The position numbers and the translations under genes were made by a program. Shown piece by piece: positions 26,116 through 35,435 of a stretch of DNA of 64,000 bases. The notes beneath the pieces are model-generated. The model saw only the letters and a list, made by a program, of their open reading frames with translations. It made no database searches and was not told the DNA's origin. The stretch is taken from contig JAEXYH010000088.1 in NCBI GenBank assembly GCA_023451735.1, positions 62,001 through 126,000 on the forward strand, given 5' to 3'. Positions within the stretch are counted from its first letter, which is position 1. Every line of letters starts with the position of its first letter. Source of the stretch: Pseudomonadota bacterium (GTDB lineage Bacteria > Pseudomonadota > Alphaproteobacteria > Rhizobiales > Rhizobiaceae).

Positions 26116-27333
26116 ATGACGATCGATACCAGGACGCTCGGGTTCGGCAGCGGCGAGCGGGCGGTTTATGCGTCGGACCCCTGGGGCTCCCGGGGCCGGA
26201 TGTTTCCCGAAGACGGCAGCCTGACCCGCTCCGAATTCCAGCGCGACCGCGACCGCATCGTCCACACGACCGCGTTTCGCCGATTGAAGCACAAGACGCA
26301 GGTCTTCATCAGTCCTGATGGCGACCATTACCGCACCCGCCTGACTCATACGATCGAAGTCGCCCAGATCGCCCGCGCGCTTGCCCGTGCCCTGAAGCTC
26401 GACGAGGATCTGGCGGAAGGTGTGGCGCTCGTCCACGATTTCGGCCACACGCCCTTCGGCCATACCGGTGAGGACGCGCTGGACGAGGTGATGAAACCCT
26501 TCGGTGGATTTGATCACAATGCCCAGTCGCTCAGGGTCGTGACCAAGCTTGAGCGCCGTTATGCGGAATTCGATGGTATCAATCTGACCTGGGAAAGCCT
26601 TGAAGGTCTCGTCAAGCACAACGGCCCGCTAATGACACCGGACGGCGAAGGCCTGAACGGCCCTGTGCCGCAGCCGATCCGCGATTATTGCCAGCTCCAC
26701 GATCTCGAACTGGCAAGCTTTGCCAGCCTCGAAGCTCAGGTCGCAGCGATTTCGGACGACATCGCCTACAATACCCATGATATCGACGACGGGCTGCGCT
26801 CCGGCCTCCTGACCTTCGAGATGCTGGAGGATGTACCGTTCCTGGCCGGGCTGATGCGCCAGGTGCGGGACAAGTATCCCGACCTCGAACCAAGCCGCTT
26901 CGCTTATGAAGTGACCCGCCGGCAGATCACCCGTATGGTCGAGGATGTGATCGGTGTGGCCCAGACCAATCTCGCTTCGGTCCGGCCGCAAAGCGTAGCT
27001 GATGTGCGGGCCGCGGGCCAGGTCATCGCGACTTTCTCGCCCGAAATGGCCGAAACCGATCGCATGATCAAGAAGCTGTTGTTCGTCCGTATCTATCGCC
27101 ACCCGGAGATCATGCGTATCCGCGCCGGTGCTTCGAAGATCGTTACCGATCTGTTCGAGGCCTATATGAATGACCCGACGCTGATGCGCAGCCATTATTG
27201 GGTCAACCACATTTCCGGCTTGAAACAGGCGGCCAAGGCGCGCCACGTCGCCGATTATCTGGCCGGAATGACCGACACCTATGCCATCCGTGTGCATGGA
27301 GAGCTGTTTGACCAGACTCCCGATTTGCGCTAG
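26116..27333 (+). CDS. dgt: Deoxyguanosinetriphosphate triphosphohydrolase-like protein
   Basis: 405 aa HD-domain dNTPase (type 2, dGTPase-like) that hydrolyses dNTPs to nucleoside and triphosphate. The HD ligands are R75/H78 (RLTHTIEVAQIAR), H107-D108 (LVHDFGHTPFGHTGED) and a later Asp (AISDDIAYNTHDIDDG). The N terminus MTIDTRTLGFGSGERAVYAS fits rhizobial homologues. The start at 26116 is chosen over a longer frame from 25975 because it has AGGTGAAGG upstream and matches the family. argS follows 63 bases later, the usual order in Rhizobiales. Confidence 0.93.
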   Translation: MTIDTRTLGFGSGERAVYASDPWGSRGRMFPEDGSLTRSEFQRDRDRIVHTTAFRRLKHKTQVFISPDGDHYRTRLTHTIEVAQIARALARALKLDEDLAEGVALVHDFGHTPFGHTGEDALDEVMKPFGGFDHNAQSLRVVTKLERRYAEFDGINLTWESLEGLVKHNGPLMTPDGEGLNGPVPQPIRDYCQLHDLELASFASLEAQVAAISDDIAYNTHDIDDGLRSGLLTFEMLEDVPFLAGLMRQVRDKYPDLEPSRFAYEVTRRQITRMVEDVIGVAQTNLASVRPQSVADVRAAGQVIATFSPEMAETDRMIKKLLFVRIYRHPEIMRIRAGASKIVTDLFEAYMNDPTLMRSHYWVNHISGLKQAAKARHVADYLAGMTDTYAIRVHGELFDQTPDLR

Positions 27334-27396
27334 GCCGACCTCCAAACACCAACGGCTTTTCAAAGGCCCGCTTCGCATTGCGCGTGGATACCAGAT

Positions 27397-29154
27397 ATGA
27401 ACCTTTTTGCTGACTTCGATACAAGAATTAAGAATGCGCTGGAAACAATTGATATCATCAAGGAAAAGCGCAGCGAAGTCGATTTTGGACGATTGACCGT
27501 AGAGCCGCCGCGCGATCAGAGCCATGGCGATGTGGCCACCAATGCGGCGATGGTTCTGGCAAAGCCGCTCGGCACCAATCCGCGCGCGCTCGCAGACCTG
27601 ATCTCGGCGGCACTCCGTAATGATCCGGATGTCAGCGAGGTTTCCGTTGCAGGCCCGGGTTTCATCAACATTCGCCTTTCCACCGGCTACTGGCAGCGCC
27701 TTCTGGCTTCGATCATTGAGGCCGGCACCGATTATGGCCGCTCGACAACGGGCACAGGCAAGAAGACCAATGTCGAATATGTTTCGGCAAACCCGACCGG
27801 TCCGATGCATGTCGGCCATTGCCGTGGCGCGGTCGTCGGCGATGCTCTTGCCAATCTTCTGTCCTTCGCCGGCTACGAAGTCGTCAAGGAATATTACATC
27901 AACGACGCGGGCGGCCAGATCGATGTGCTCGCGCGCTCCGTCTTCCTTCGCTACCGCGAAGCGCTGGGTGAAAATATCGGCGAGATTCCGGCCGGCCTTT
28001 ATCCGGGCGATTATCTCGTGCCGGTCGGCAAGGAACTGGCCGACGAGTTTGGCCCGCGGCTGCACAATATGCCGGAAGAGGAGTGGATGCCGCTCGTCAA
28101 GGATCGTGCTGTTGACGCGATGATGGTGATGATCCGCGAGGATCTCCAGGCCCTCAACGTTCACCACGACGTGTTTTTCTCCGAGCGCACGCTGCATGCG
28201 GAAGGCGCAAAGCTGATCCGGGCTGCGATCAACGACCTGACCTTCAAGGGCCATGTCTACAAGGGCAAGCTGCCGCCGCCAAAGGGACAATTGCCGGAAG
28301 ACTGGGAAGATCGCGACCAGACGCTGTTCCGCTCCACGGAGGTCGGTGACGATATCGACCGGCCGCTGATCAAGTCTGATGGCAGCTATACCTATTTCGC
28401 CGCCGACGTTGCCTACTTCAAGGAGAAGTTTGACCGCGGCTTCGACGAGATGATCTATGTGCTCGGCGCCGACCATGGCGGCTACGTCAAGCGGCTCGAA
28501 GCGGTTGCCCGCGCTGTATCCGACGGCAAGGCGAAGCTTACCGTGCTCCTGTGCCAGCTGGTGAAGCTTTATCGCGATGGCGAACCGGTGAAAATGTCAA
28601 AGCGTTCGGGTGATTTCGTCACCCTGCGCGAAGTCGTCGACGAAGTCGGTCGTGATTCGGTCCGCTTCATGATGCTTTACCGCAAGAATTCCGAGCCGCT
28701 CGACTTCGATTTCGCAAAAGTTACTGAACAATCGAAGGATAATCCGGTCTTTTACGTCCAGTATGCGCATGCCCGCTGCATGTCGGTCTTTCGGCAGGCG
28801 AAGGATGCTTTTCCGGATCTCGATGTCGATTCGCTCGATCTTGCCTCAACTGTGGGACAAATCAGCGATCCCAACGAGTTGCAGCTGGTCGCCAAGCTTG
28901 CCGAATACCCGCGGATCGTCGAGAGCGCAGCGCTTTCGCAGGAGCCGCATCGCATAGCGTTTTACCTCTATGATCTGGCCAGCTTCTTCCATGCGCACTG
29001 GAATAAAGGTAAGGAACAACCAGAATTACGTTTTGTTAACGATAAAAACCGAGAATTGAGCATCGCCAGACTTGGGCTGGTGCGTGCAGTCGCTTCCGTA
29101 TTGAGGTCTGGCCTCACAATTACGGGCACGGCTGCGCCGGAGGAGATGCGCTAA
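27397..29154 (+). CDS. argS: Arginyl-tRNA synthetase
   Basis: 585 aa class I synthetase. HIGH motif HVGH at 138-141 (ANPTGPMHVGH), the KMSK-equivalent VKMSKRSGDF near residue 400, and the C-terminal DALR anticodon domain ending LFL-type helices (LGLVRAVASVLRSGLTITGT). The N-terminal Add1 domain contains PPRDQSHGDVATN. Length is normal (577-590). It follows dgt and precedes the SPOR-domain gene, probably one unit. Confidence 0.96.
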   Translation: MNLFADFDTRIKNALETIDIIKEKRSEVDFGRLTVEPPRDQSHGDVATNAAMVLAKPLGTNPRALADLISAALRNDPDVSEVSVAGPGFINIRLSTGYWQRLLASIIEAGTDYGRSTTGTGKKTNVEYVSANPTGPMHVGHCRGAVVGDALANLLSFAGYEVVKEYYINDAGGQIDVLARSVFLRYREALGENIGEIPAGLYPGDYLVPVGKELADEFGPRLHNMPEEEWMPLVKDRAVDAMMVMIREDLQALNVHHDVFFSERTLHAEGAKLIRAAINDLTFKGHVYKGKLPPPKGQLPEDWEDRDQTLFRSTEVGDDIDRPLIKSDGSYTYFAADVAYFKEKFDRGFDEMIYVLGADHGGYVKRLEAVARAVSDGKAKLTVLLCQLVKLYRDGEPVKMSKRSGDFVTLREVVDEVGRDSVRFMMLYRKNSEPLDFDFAKVTEQSKDNPVFYVQYAHARCMSVFRQAKDAFPDLDVDSLDLASTVGQISDPNELQLVAKLAEYPRIVESAALSQEPHRIAFYLYDLASFFHAHWNKGKEQPELRFVNDKNRELSIARLGLVRAVASVLRSGLTITGTAAPEEMR

Positions 29155-29219
29155 AAACGCCCTCATTTGCCCATATTGCTCTGGCAGAAGCGTAGTAATG
29201 TAGGTGAGTGGACGAGGTC

Positions 29220-32200
29220 ATGGCGGATAATAACCTTGCGCGTAGCCGGAATGATGTGCCGGATTTCTTTGCTGATGGTGACCCCTTGGCGGAACTGGCG
29301 CGGATCGTCGGTTATGAAGATCGGGTTGTTGCAAACCCGGCTCCTGTGGATGCCGAATCTGTAGCGGAACGGCGAACCGACCCGGTTTTCAATCTCGAAG
29401 ACGAACTCCTGCGAGAATTCGAGCGCTACGATGCGCCTCGGCTTGATCCTGCAGACGATCTCGTTGTCGATGCGCCGTCGCGCCCTGTGGTCCATGATGC
29501 GCCTGTAGAGCCGATTTTTGATGCTCACTATTTCACGCCGGCTTTCGATGAGCAGGTTGCCGAAGATGTGCGCGACGAAAGCGAGCCGCTGGAGCAGTGG
29601 TCAGCAAGCGACAGCTCGCACAGCATTGCTGCAGAACGTGATGAAGCGCAGTCCTACGAAGACGAGCGCCGTGATGACGATTCGGCTTTCGACTTGCCCA
29701 TCCAGGACGAGCCGTCCTCTTTCAAGCCGGAAAGTGGTTCTCAGAGCGTCGTTGACTATGCGGCCTCCGTTGAAGAGGTTTCCGCGCCGCTGGCAACAAA
29801 TGCCCCGGAGCCGGACTCGTCTTTCGACGATTTCGATCTGGCCGCCGAGCTGGAGACCTCCATCGCAGCAGTTCCGGTCGTTGCTCCGGTCGCGGAACCT
29901 CAGTCGTCGCAGCACGAGACCCAGCCGTTCCCCATGGATGCCAAGCGCAAGGGCGCAGGGTTTACCCCGAGCTTCCGCATGCCGCTTGCCAACTTTCAGT
30001 CTGGTGCGGGCGTCGCCTCGCATCAGCGGGTAGAGCCCAAGGCCGAGCCGCAGGTCGCTCCGGCCAAGGTCGAACCGGCTGTCGCTGAAAGCTGGAATAC
30101 CGCAGCGCCGGTTTCGAGCGTGGTGGTGGCCCCGGTTGTTGCGCCTATCGTTTCGGCAATGTCGATCCCGTCCATGGATATTCCCTTGGCCGGTCCGGCA
30201 GAGCCGATTGGCGCCAGGATGTCTCCGCTCGCTGGCGAGCCTGCGCCGAAGCCAGAGAGAGACCAGTTCTCGGAACTCGATGATCTTCTGTCAGGCGTTG
30301 ATCGGTATTCGGCCGCGTCGCGCGTTGAAATTCCGGTTGCTGCTCCAGTGCAGGAGCGTGCCGAGCATGAGGTTCGTCCGGAGGCTTCCGCGCCGGTCCC
30401 TGTGCAAAGTCAGGCTGTCGTCACGCCTGCTGCTCAGGTGGCTTCGGTCGATGATTCCGCGGATCCGTTTGCGGATCTCGACTTCGAACTGGCGCTCGAC
30501 GATCTTGAGCTGGACCTCTCCGATATGGTGGTAGAGGAAAACAGGAAGGTCGTTGCGCCAATTGCAGCCCCAAGCGAACCGACGGTTTCCGCTTCGCCGG
30601 TGGTGACCTCGGTCGCGCCTCAGACTGTTCGGCCCCCGGTTCAGGCGCCTGTCGCCCCGCAGGCTGCGCCGGTTGCGGCCCCGGTCTACGCGGCCGCTCC
30701 CGCCTTTAACGCTCAGCCCGCATTCGATGCAGAGCCCGAAGACGATGTTCCGTTCGATCCGGCTCTTATTGCCGAATCCGAAGAACAGCCTGAAGTCATT
30801 GCCGAACTTGATGTGCCAGCTCTTCCTGTCGAAGAGAAGGAGGAGCCGCCGCTCTATCGCAACGACTTCGATCTGGATATCGATGCGGAACTTGCATCTC
30901 TTCTTGAGGCGCCGGAAACTGTGGCGCCCACTCAGCGCGGCAATGCCGAGCCGCACGCAGCAGCAGTTGCTGCTTCCGCGGCTCCTGCTGGCCAGAAGTC
31001 TGTTTACGCCGATCTGGATGATTTCGAGCGGGCGCTTGAAGAGGATTTCCGTCGCAGCCTTGCAACGCCGCTTCCGGCCAATGAAGGTTACGCGCCGGCC
31101 GACGATTATGCCCAAAACGTCGATGACGGCGAGGGCCGTTCGTCTTCACGCCGCTGGATCGCACCTCTCGTTGCTGTCAGCGTTCTCGCCGTTTGCGGCG
31201 CCGGTGCCTATGCATGGTTCGGGGGTTCCGCTTCCGGTCTTGGTGGCAACGGCGAGCCGGTCGTGATTGCTGCCGATAGCGAGCCGGTCAAGGTGGCCCC
31301 GGCTAACCCGGGCGGCAAGACCGTGCCCAACCAGGACAAGGCCGTTTACGACCGTGTTGCCGGTGCCGGATCGGAAGCACCCAAGCAGCAGCAGCTGATT
31401 TCCAGCAGCGAAGAGCCGGTCGATGTGGTCCAGAAGACCCTGATGCCGGATACGCTTCCGCTGGAAGGCGAAAACGAGATGCAGATGACCGAGGTGTCCG
31501 ACACTGACGATCCGCGTCTTTTGCCTCAGGATCAGCAGCCGGCCGGCGAACAGCCCGTTACCGTCATGCCGCGCAAGGTCAAGACGATGATCGTCCGCGC
31601 CGATGGCAAGTTGGTCGAGCAGGAAATCGAACCTGCTGCTGCGGAAAAGATTGCCGCCGCGCCGGTGAGAGCCGATGCCCCGGCCCAGACGGCTGCAGCC
31701 TTCCCGACATCGGCTCCGGCTTCTGCCGCGCCCGCTTCCAGCCCTGCTGCCAGTATCGTTCCGGCTTCGGCTCCGGCGGATGCCGCATCGGCCATGCCGA
31801 CCGCAGCCCAAACACCGGCCGCGATCGAACAGCTTGCCGATCCGGCTCCGGCCGCCGCAGCTCGCGCTCCGGTTCCCGCTGCCCGTCCGACGGCGCAGCC
31901 GGCCAATGTTGCCAGTACCCAGGATGCTCGCCCGGTTGCACCTGCTGCTGCTACGGCCGCCGCACCTGCTTCCCAGAACACGCAGGTCGCATCGCTCGGC
32001 GCTGGCGGTTATGTGATCCAGATCGCTTCGCTGCCTTCCGAGGCGGATGCGCAAAAGTCATACCAAAACCTGTCGAACAAGTTCGGCAGCGTGATCGGTG
32101 GACGCGGCGTCGACATCAAGGCTGCCGAAATCGCCGGCAAGGGCACTTTCTACCGCGTCCGTATCCCGGCCGGCAACAAGGAACAGGCTGTGGCGCTGTG

Positions 32201-32246
32201 CGAAAAATATCGCGCAGCCGGCGGCAGCTGCCTCGTGGCCCGATAA
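29220..32246 (+). CDS. Large SPOR-domain membrane protein
   Basis: 1008 aa. The first ~640 residues are low-complexity, acidic and Pro/Ala/Val-rich, cytoplasmic, with short recurring acidic motifs such as FADLDFELALDDLELDLSD. One membrane span follows (about 646-668, IAPLVAVSVLAVCGAGAYAW), then an Ala/Pro-rich periplasmic linker and a C-terminal SPOR domain (about 928-1008, GGYVIQIASLPSEADAQKSY ... GGSCLVAR), which binds denuded septal peptidoglycan. A septum role is inferred from the domain. The start at ATG 29220 has GAGG two bases upstream; GTG 29208 is an alternative. A terminator follows. Confidence 0.88.
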   Translation: MADNNLARSRNDVPDFFADGDPLAELARIVGYEDRVVANPAPVDAESVAERRTDPVFNLEDELLREFERYDAPRLDPADDLVVDAPSRPVVHDAPVEPIFDAHYFTPAFDEQVAEDVRDESEPLEQWSASDSSHSIAAERDEAQSYEDERRDDDSAFDLPIQDEPSSFKPESGSQSVVDYAASVEEVSAPLATNAPEPDSSFDDFDLAAELETSIAAVPVVAPVAEPQSSQHETQPFPMDAKRKGAGFTPSFRMPLANFQSGAGVASHQRVEPKAEPQVAPAKVEPAVAESWNTAAPVSSVVVAPVVAPIVSAMSIPSMDIPLAGPAEPIGARMSPLAGEPAPKPERDQFSELDDLLSGVDRYSAASRVEIPVAAPVQERAEHEVRPEASAPVPVQSQAVVTPAAQVASVDDSADPFADLDFELALDDLELDLSDMVVEENRKVVAPIAAPSEPTVSASPVVTSVAPQTVRPPVQAPVAPQAAPVAAPVYAAAPAFNAQPAFDAEPEDDVPFDPALIAESEEQPEVIAELDVPALPVEEKEEPPLYRNDFDLDIDAELASLLEAPETVAPTQRGNAEPHAAAVAASAAPAGQKSVYADLDDFERALEEDFRRSLATPLPANEGYAPADDYAQNVDDGEGRSSSRRWIAPLVAVSVLAVCGAGAYAWFGGSASGLGGNGEPVVIAADSEPVKVAPANPGGKTVPNQDKAVYDRVAGAGSEAPKQQQLISSSEEPVDVVQKTLMPDTLPLEGENEMQMTEVSDTDDPRLLPQDQQPAGEQPVTVMPRKVKTMIVRADGKLVEQEIEPAAAEKIAAAPVRADAPAQTAAAFPTSAPASAAPASSPAASIVPASAPADAASAMPTAAQTPAAIEQLADPAPAAAARAPVPAARPTAQPANVASTQDARPVAPAAATAAAPASQNTQVASLGAGGYVIQIASLPSEADAQKSYQNLSNKFGSVIGGRGVDIKAAEIAGKGTFYRVRIPAGNKEQAVALCEKYRAAGGSCLVAR

Positions 32247-32267
32247 GACGAAATTTTGCCAAAACAG

Positions 32268-32292
32268 ACGGGGCGCATGGCGCCCCGTTTTC
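32268..32292 (+). terminator. Terminator of the SPOR gene
   Basis: ACGGGGCGC (32268-32276), loop ATG, GCGCCCCGT (32280-32288), followed by TTTTCG. Confidence 0.88.
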
Positions 32293-32298
32293 GTTGGA

Positions 32299-32391
32299 GC
32301 AATTCCAGCAAAAGTGGGAAACGGTTTTGCCGGAATTGCGCTGATACAGGGAGAGAGCCGTTTCGCGTTTCGGAGAAAGGCGAAAACGGTC
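32299..32391. repeat. Dispersed rhizobial mosaic repeat
   Basis: First dyad: GCAATTCCAGCAAAA (32299-32313) against TTTTGCCGGAATTGC (32325-32339), 15-bp arms with one mismatch. Second dyad: CCGTTTCGC (32358-32366) against GCGAAAACGG (32380-32389) with one bulge. This pair, GCAATTCC...GGAATTGC followed by a GAGCCGTTTCGC-type stem, is a familiar repeated intergenic element in Rhizobium-group genomes. It lies just ahead of nagZ. Confidence 0.7.
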
Positions 32392-32417
32392 CAGGTCATC
32401 ACATCGGGTAATTTGAC

Positions 32418-33434
32418 ATGAGTGTTTCGAAGTCCATGATTCTCGGCGCCGGCGGCGCAACACTGACTGCCGACGAAATCTCGCTATATCGTGACGAACG
32501 GCCCTGGGGGTTCATTCTTTTTGCCCGCAATTGCGTCGAGCTTTCCCAGATCAAGGATCTTGTGGCCACCATGCGCGATGCCGTCGGCAGGCCAAATGCA
32601 CCGGTTCTGATCGACCAGGAGGGCGGCCGCGTGCAGCGCATTCGCCCGCCGATGATCGAGCGTTATCCCTCTGCCGCTGCGCTGGGTGAAATCTACCGGC
32701 AGAACAAAGAGAAGGGCCTGCATGCCGCCTGGCTTATGTCGCGCCTGCACGCTTTCGATCTGTTGAAACTCGGCGTGACGGTCGATTGCCTTCCCGTGCT
32801 CGATGTTCCTGTCGAAGGCGCAAGCAACGTCATCGGGGATCGCGCCTATGGATTTGATCCGAAAGCAGTTGCGGAGATGGGCAAGGCCGCGGCAGAAGGC
32901 CTGAAGGCCGGCGGCATGCTGCCGATCATGAAGCATATGCCGGGCCACGGTCGTGGCATGGCCGATTCGCACCACGAGCTGCCGGTCGTTACGGCCTCGC
33001 GCAGCGAACTCGAAGCTCACGACTTTCTGCCCTTCATCGCGATGAAGGACGAGTTGATGGCGATGAGCGCGCATATCGTATTTACCGCTTACGACGACCG
33101 TGATCCGGCAACGATTTCGCCGGTTGTGATCAACGAGGTCATTCGCGGTCATATCGGTTTCGATGGACTGCTGATCTCCGATGATACCTCGATGAACGCG
33201 CTGAAGGGCACGATCGGCGAACGTGCCGCACGAATCATGGGGGGAGGTTGCGATATTGTCTTGCATTGCAACGGCCTGATGGACGAAATGAAGGCGGTAG
33301 TGAAGGAAGTCGTGCCATTGTCAGGCAAGGCCTTGCAGCGCGCTGAGGCCGTAGAGCGCGGGTTTGCATCACCTGACGCCTCCGACGAGCCGGCGCTGCG
33401 TGCGGAATTTCACGAGATGATGGCGGTTGCCTGA
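32418..33434 (+). CDS. nagZ: Beta-N-acetylhexosaminidase NagZ
   Basis: 338 aa GH3 enzyme that removes GlcNAc from anhydromuropeptides in the cytoplasm during peptidoglycan recycling. The NagZ signatures are present: LIDQEGGRVQRI, KHMPGHGRGMADSHHELP (about 172-189, the histidine loop acting as acid/base) and ISDDTSMNAL with nucleophile Asp near 255. Its product can feed AmpR-type beta-lactam sensing, but no ampR is in the window. scpA follows 36 bases later, the usual rhizobial order. Confidence 0.95.
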   Translation: MSVSKSMILGAGGATLTADEISLYRDERPWGFILFARNCVELSQIKDLVATMRDAVGRPNAPVLIDQEGGRVQRIRPPMIERYPSAAALGEIYRQNKEKGLHAAWLMSRLHAFDLLKLGVTVDCLPVLDVPVEGASNVIGDRAYGFDPKAVAEMGKAAAEGLKAGGMLPIMKHMPGHGRGMADSHHELPVVTASRSELEAHDFLPFIAMKDELMAMSAHIVFTAYDDRDPATISPVVINEVIRGHIGFDGLLISDDTSMNALKGTIGERAARIMGGGCDIVLHCNGLMDEMKAVVKEVVPLSGKALQRAEAVERGFASPDASDEPALRAEFHEMMAVA

Positions 33435-33470
33435 CGAGGCAGCATCGCCGAACGAGAGAGGTGAACTGGT

Positions 33471-34307
33471 TTGGCGGTGAATTCGGGGCAGGGCGCCATT
33501 CCTATGGACAAGCTCTGGCAGGACGTCTCCGAGCGTGCTGCCGACGACCCGGCACTCGTCATCGATGTTGCCGGCTTTGAAGGTCCACTCGATCTGCTTC
33601 TGCATCTGGCCCGCAGCCAGAAGGTGGATCTCTCCCGCATCTCGGTGCTTGCACTTGCAGAGCAGTATCTTCAATTCGTCGACAGCGCGCGGCGTGTACG
33701 TATAGAGCTTGCTGCCGACTATCTGGTCATGGCTGCCTGGCTCGCCTACCTGAAGTCCCGCCTGCTCATTCCCCAGCAGGTCAAGGTTGACGATGGTCCG
33801 ACCGGCGAGGAGATGGCAGCGACGCTTGCGTTTCGTCTGCGGCGGCTTGAAGCAATGCGCGAGGCGGCAAACCAACTCGTCAATCGCAACCGGCTGGGTC
33901 GCGACGTGTTTGCCCGTGGTGCGCCGGAACATATCCCGCATCGCGTCCAGTCCGCCTATGACGCCAGCCTGTACGATCTTCTGTCCGCCTATGCCAATCT
34001 GAGGCAGCGCACGGCAATTACCCAGGTCACGATCGAAAGGCGCAAGGTCTGGTCGCTGGTGGATGCGCGCGAGCTGCTGACGCGCATGCTGGGCGAGATC
34101 GCCGACTGGACGGCCCTGCAGACCTATCTTCTTCCCTATCTGCCGCCCGAGGACCGGGTGACGGCGACCGCGAGCGCCTTTGCGGCCTCGCTGGAACTGG
34201 TGCGTGAGGGCAAGCTCGAAATTCGCCAGGATGGCGCCTTTCAGCCGATCTACCTGCGCGGCGGCAATCCTTCGCGATCGCCCCATGTTTCGGGAGGTGG
34301 CGAATGA
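33471..34307 (+). CDS. scpA: Segregation and condensation protein A
   Basis: 278 aa kleisin that bridges Smc with ScpB in chromosome condensation. The N-terminal kleisin motif FEGPLDLLLHLARSQKVDL (about 34-52) and AADYLVMAAWLAYLKSRLLIP are diagnostic; the C-terminal winged helix follows. The TTG at 33471 is chosen because AGAGAGGTG lies 7-8 bases upstream. The 3' end overlaps scpB by 4 bases (ATGA). Confidence 0.94.
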   Translation: MAVNSGQGAIPMDKLWQDVSERAADDPALVIDVAGFEGPLDLLLHLARSQKVDLSRISVLALAEQYLQFVDSARRVRIELAADYLVMAAWLAYLKSRLLIPQQVKVDDGPTGEEMAATLAFRLRRLEAMREAANQLVNRNRLGRDVFARGAPEHIPHRVQSAYDASLYDLLSAYANLRQRTAITQVTIERRKVWSLVDARELLTRMLGEIADWTALQTYLLPYLPPEDRVTATASAFAASLELVREGKLEIRQDGAFQPIYLRGGNPSRSPHVSGGGE

Positions 34308-35032
34308 TGCCCGATACGGATGAGATCGAGGCAGCCATGGATGATGGTCGTGATGTGGATGATGCACAGGTCGTGAACTTCTCCGACTTCGAAGCCGAGC
34401 GCATTGCCGAGGCGCTGATCTTTGCTTCGGCCGAGCCCGTTCCCGAAAGTTTTCTGGCTGACAGGCTGCCGCGGGGAACCGATATTCCGGCGCTTCTGGC
34501 GCGGCTTGCCGAAAACTATGCGGGCCGCGGCGTCAATCTCGTGCGCATGGCGGATCGATGGGCCTTCCGCACCGCTGCCGATCTCTCCTTCGTCATCCGC
34601 AAGGATGATAACGAAGTCAGGAAGTTGTCGCGGGCTGCGCTAGAGGTGCTGGCGATCATCGCCTATCACCAGCCGGTCACTCGCGCGGAAATCGAGGATA
34701 TCCGTGGTGTCCAGACCTCCAAGGGCACGCTCGACGTGCTGATGGAGGCCGGTTGGGTTCGTTTTCGCGGTCGCAGGCGCTCGCCGGGCCGTCCGGTCAC
34801 GCTCGGCACTACGACGGATTTCCTCGACCATTTCGGTATCGAGGAATTGCGCGATCTCCCAGGGCTGGAGGAGCTGAAGGGGGCCGGTCTCTTGAGTGGC
34901 CGCATTCCGCCCGGTTTCCATATTCCCATGCCCGGCGCGGATACGGACCTGTCGGATGAAGAGGATCCGATCACGCAGCTCGACCTTGAGGAACTGGGCC
35001 TGCTTACTCCCGGCGGGGCTTCGGACGATTAG
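34304..35032 (+). CDS. scpB: Segregation and condensation protein B
   Basis: 242 aa. Two winged-helix domains typical of ScpB: AEALIFASAEPVPESFLADR at the start and LSRAALEVLAIIAYHQPVTR plus the conserved EIEDIRGVQTSKGTLDVLME. It partners ScpA and Smc. It overlaps scpA by 4 bases, so they are translationally coupled. The C-terminal 35 residues are acidic and probably disordered. Confidence 0.94.
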   Translation: MMPDTDEIEAAMDDGRDVDDAQVVNFSDFEAERIAEALIFASAEPVPESFLADRLPRGTDIPALLARLAENYAGRGVNLVRMADRWAFRTAADLSFVIRKDDNEVRKLSRAALEVLAIIAYHQPVTRAEIEDIRGVQTSKGTLDVLMEAGWVRFRGRRRSPGRPVTLGTTTDFLDHFGIEELRDLPGLEELKGAGLLSGRIPPGFHIPMPGADTDLSDEEDPITQLDLEELGLLTPGGASDD

Positions 35033-35186
35033 GTCTGACGCCTGTCATCCAGCGTGTGCCGGCGATCAATGATCTCGCATCGCGCTAACGACCGCGTGAT
35101 TACCGATGTATCATGCAAATTTGCCGTTTGAAAAAGCACAGCAAAGCGCTTACATCGGGGACTAATTCGAATTTGGAGTTGGACTA

Positions 35187-35399
35187 ATGGGTTCTTTCAG
35201 TGTGTGGCATTGGCTGATCGTTCTGGTCATCGTGCTCGTCTTGTTCGGGCGTGGTAAGATTCCGGAACTGATGGGCGACGTCGCAAAGGGCATCAAGAGC
35301 TTCAAGAAGGGCATGACCGACGAGGACGCTCCGGAAACGACCACTGCGAAGACCGTCGACCACAAGGCTGACGAGGCGAAGGAAACCACCCGGTCGTAA
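35187..35399 (+). CDS. tatA: Twin-arginine translocase TatA
   Basis: 70 aa. One N-terminal membrane span (WHWLIVLVIVLVLFG), the FGxGK(I)PEL hinge (FGRGKIPELMGDVAKGIK) and an amphipathic helix, then a charged tail. TatA assembles the size-variable pore. GGAG precedes the start. First gene of tatABC, in order with scpAB as in other rhizobia. Confidence 0.96.
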   Translation: MGSFSVWHWLIVLVIVLVLFGRGKIPELMGDVAKGIKSFKKGMTDEDAPETTTAKTVDHKADEAKETTRS

Positions 35400-35435
35400 T
35401 AATGACCGGGCAGGGGGCTTCAGGAGCTTCGTTGC

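Noticed and set aside
26629..28476. 615-codon frame opposite dgt and argS
   Set aside because: It spans two genuine genes on the other strand and has no domain.
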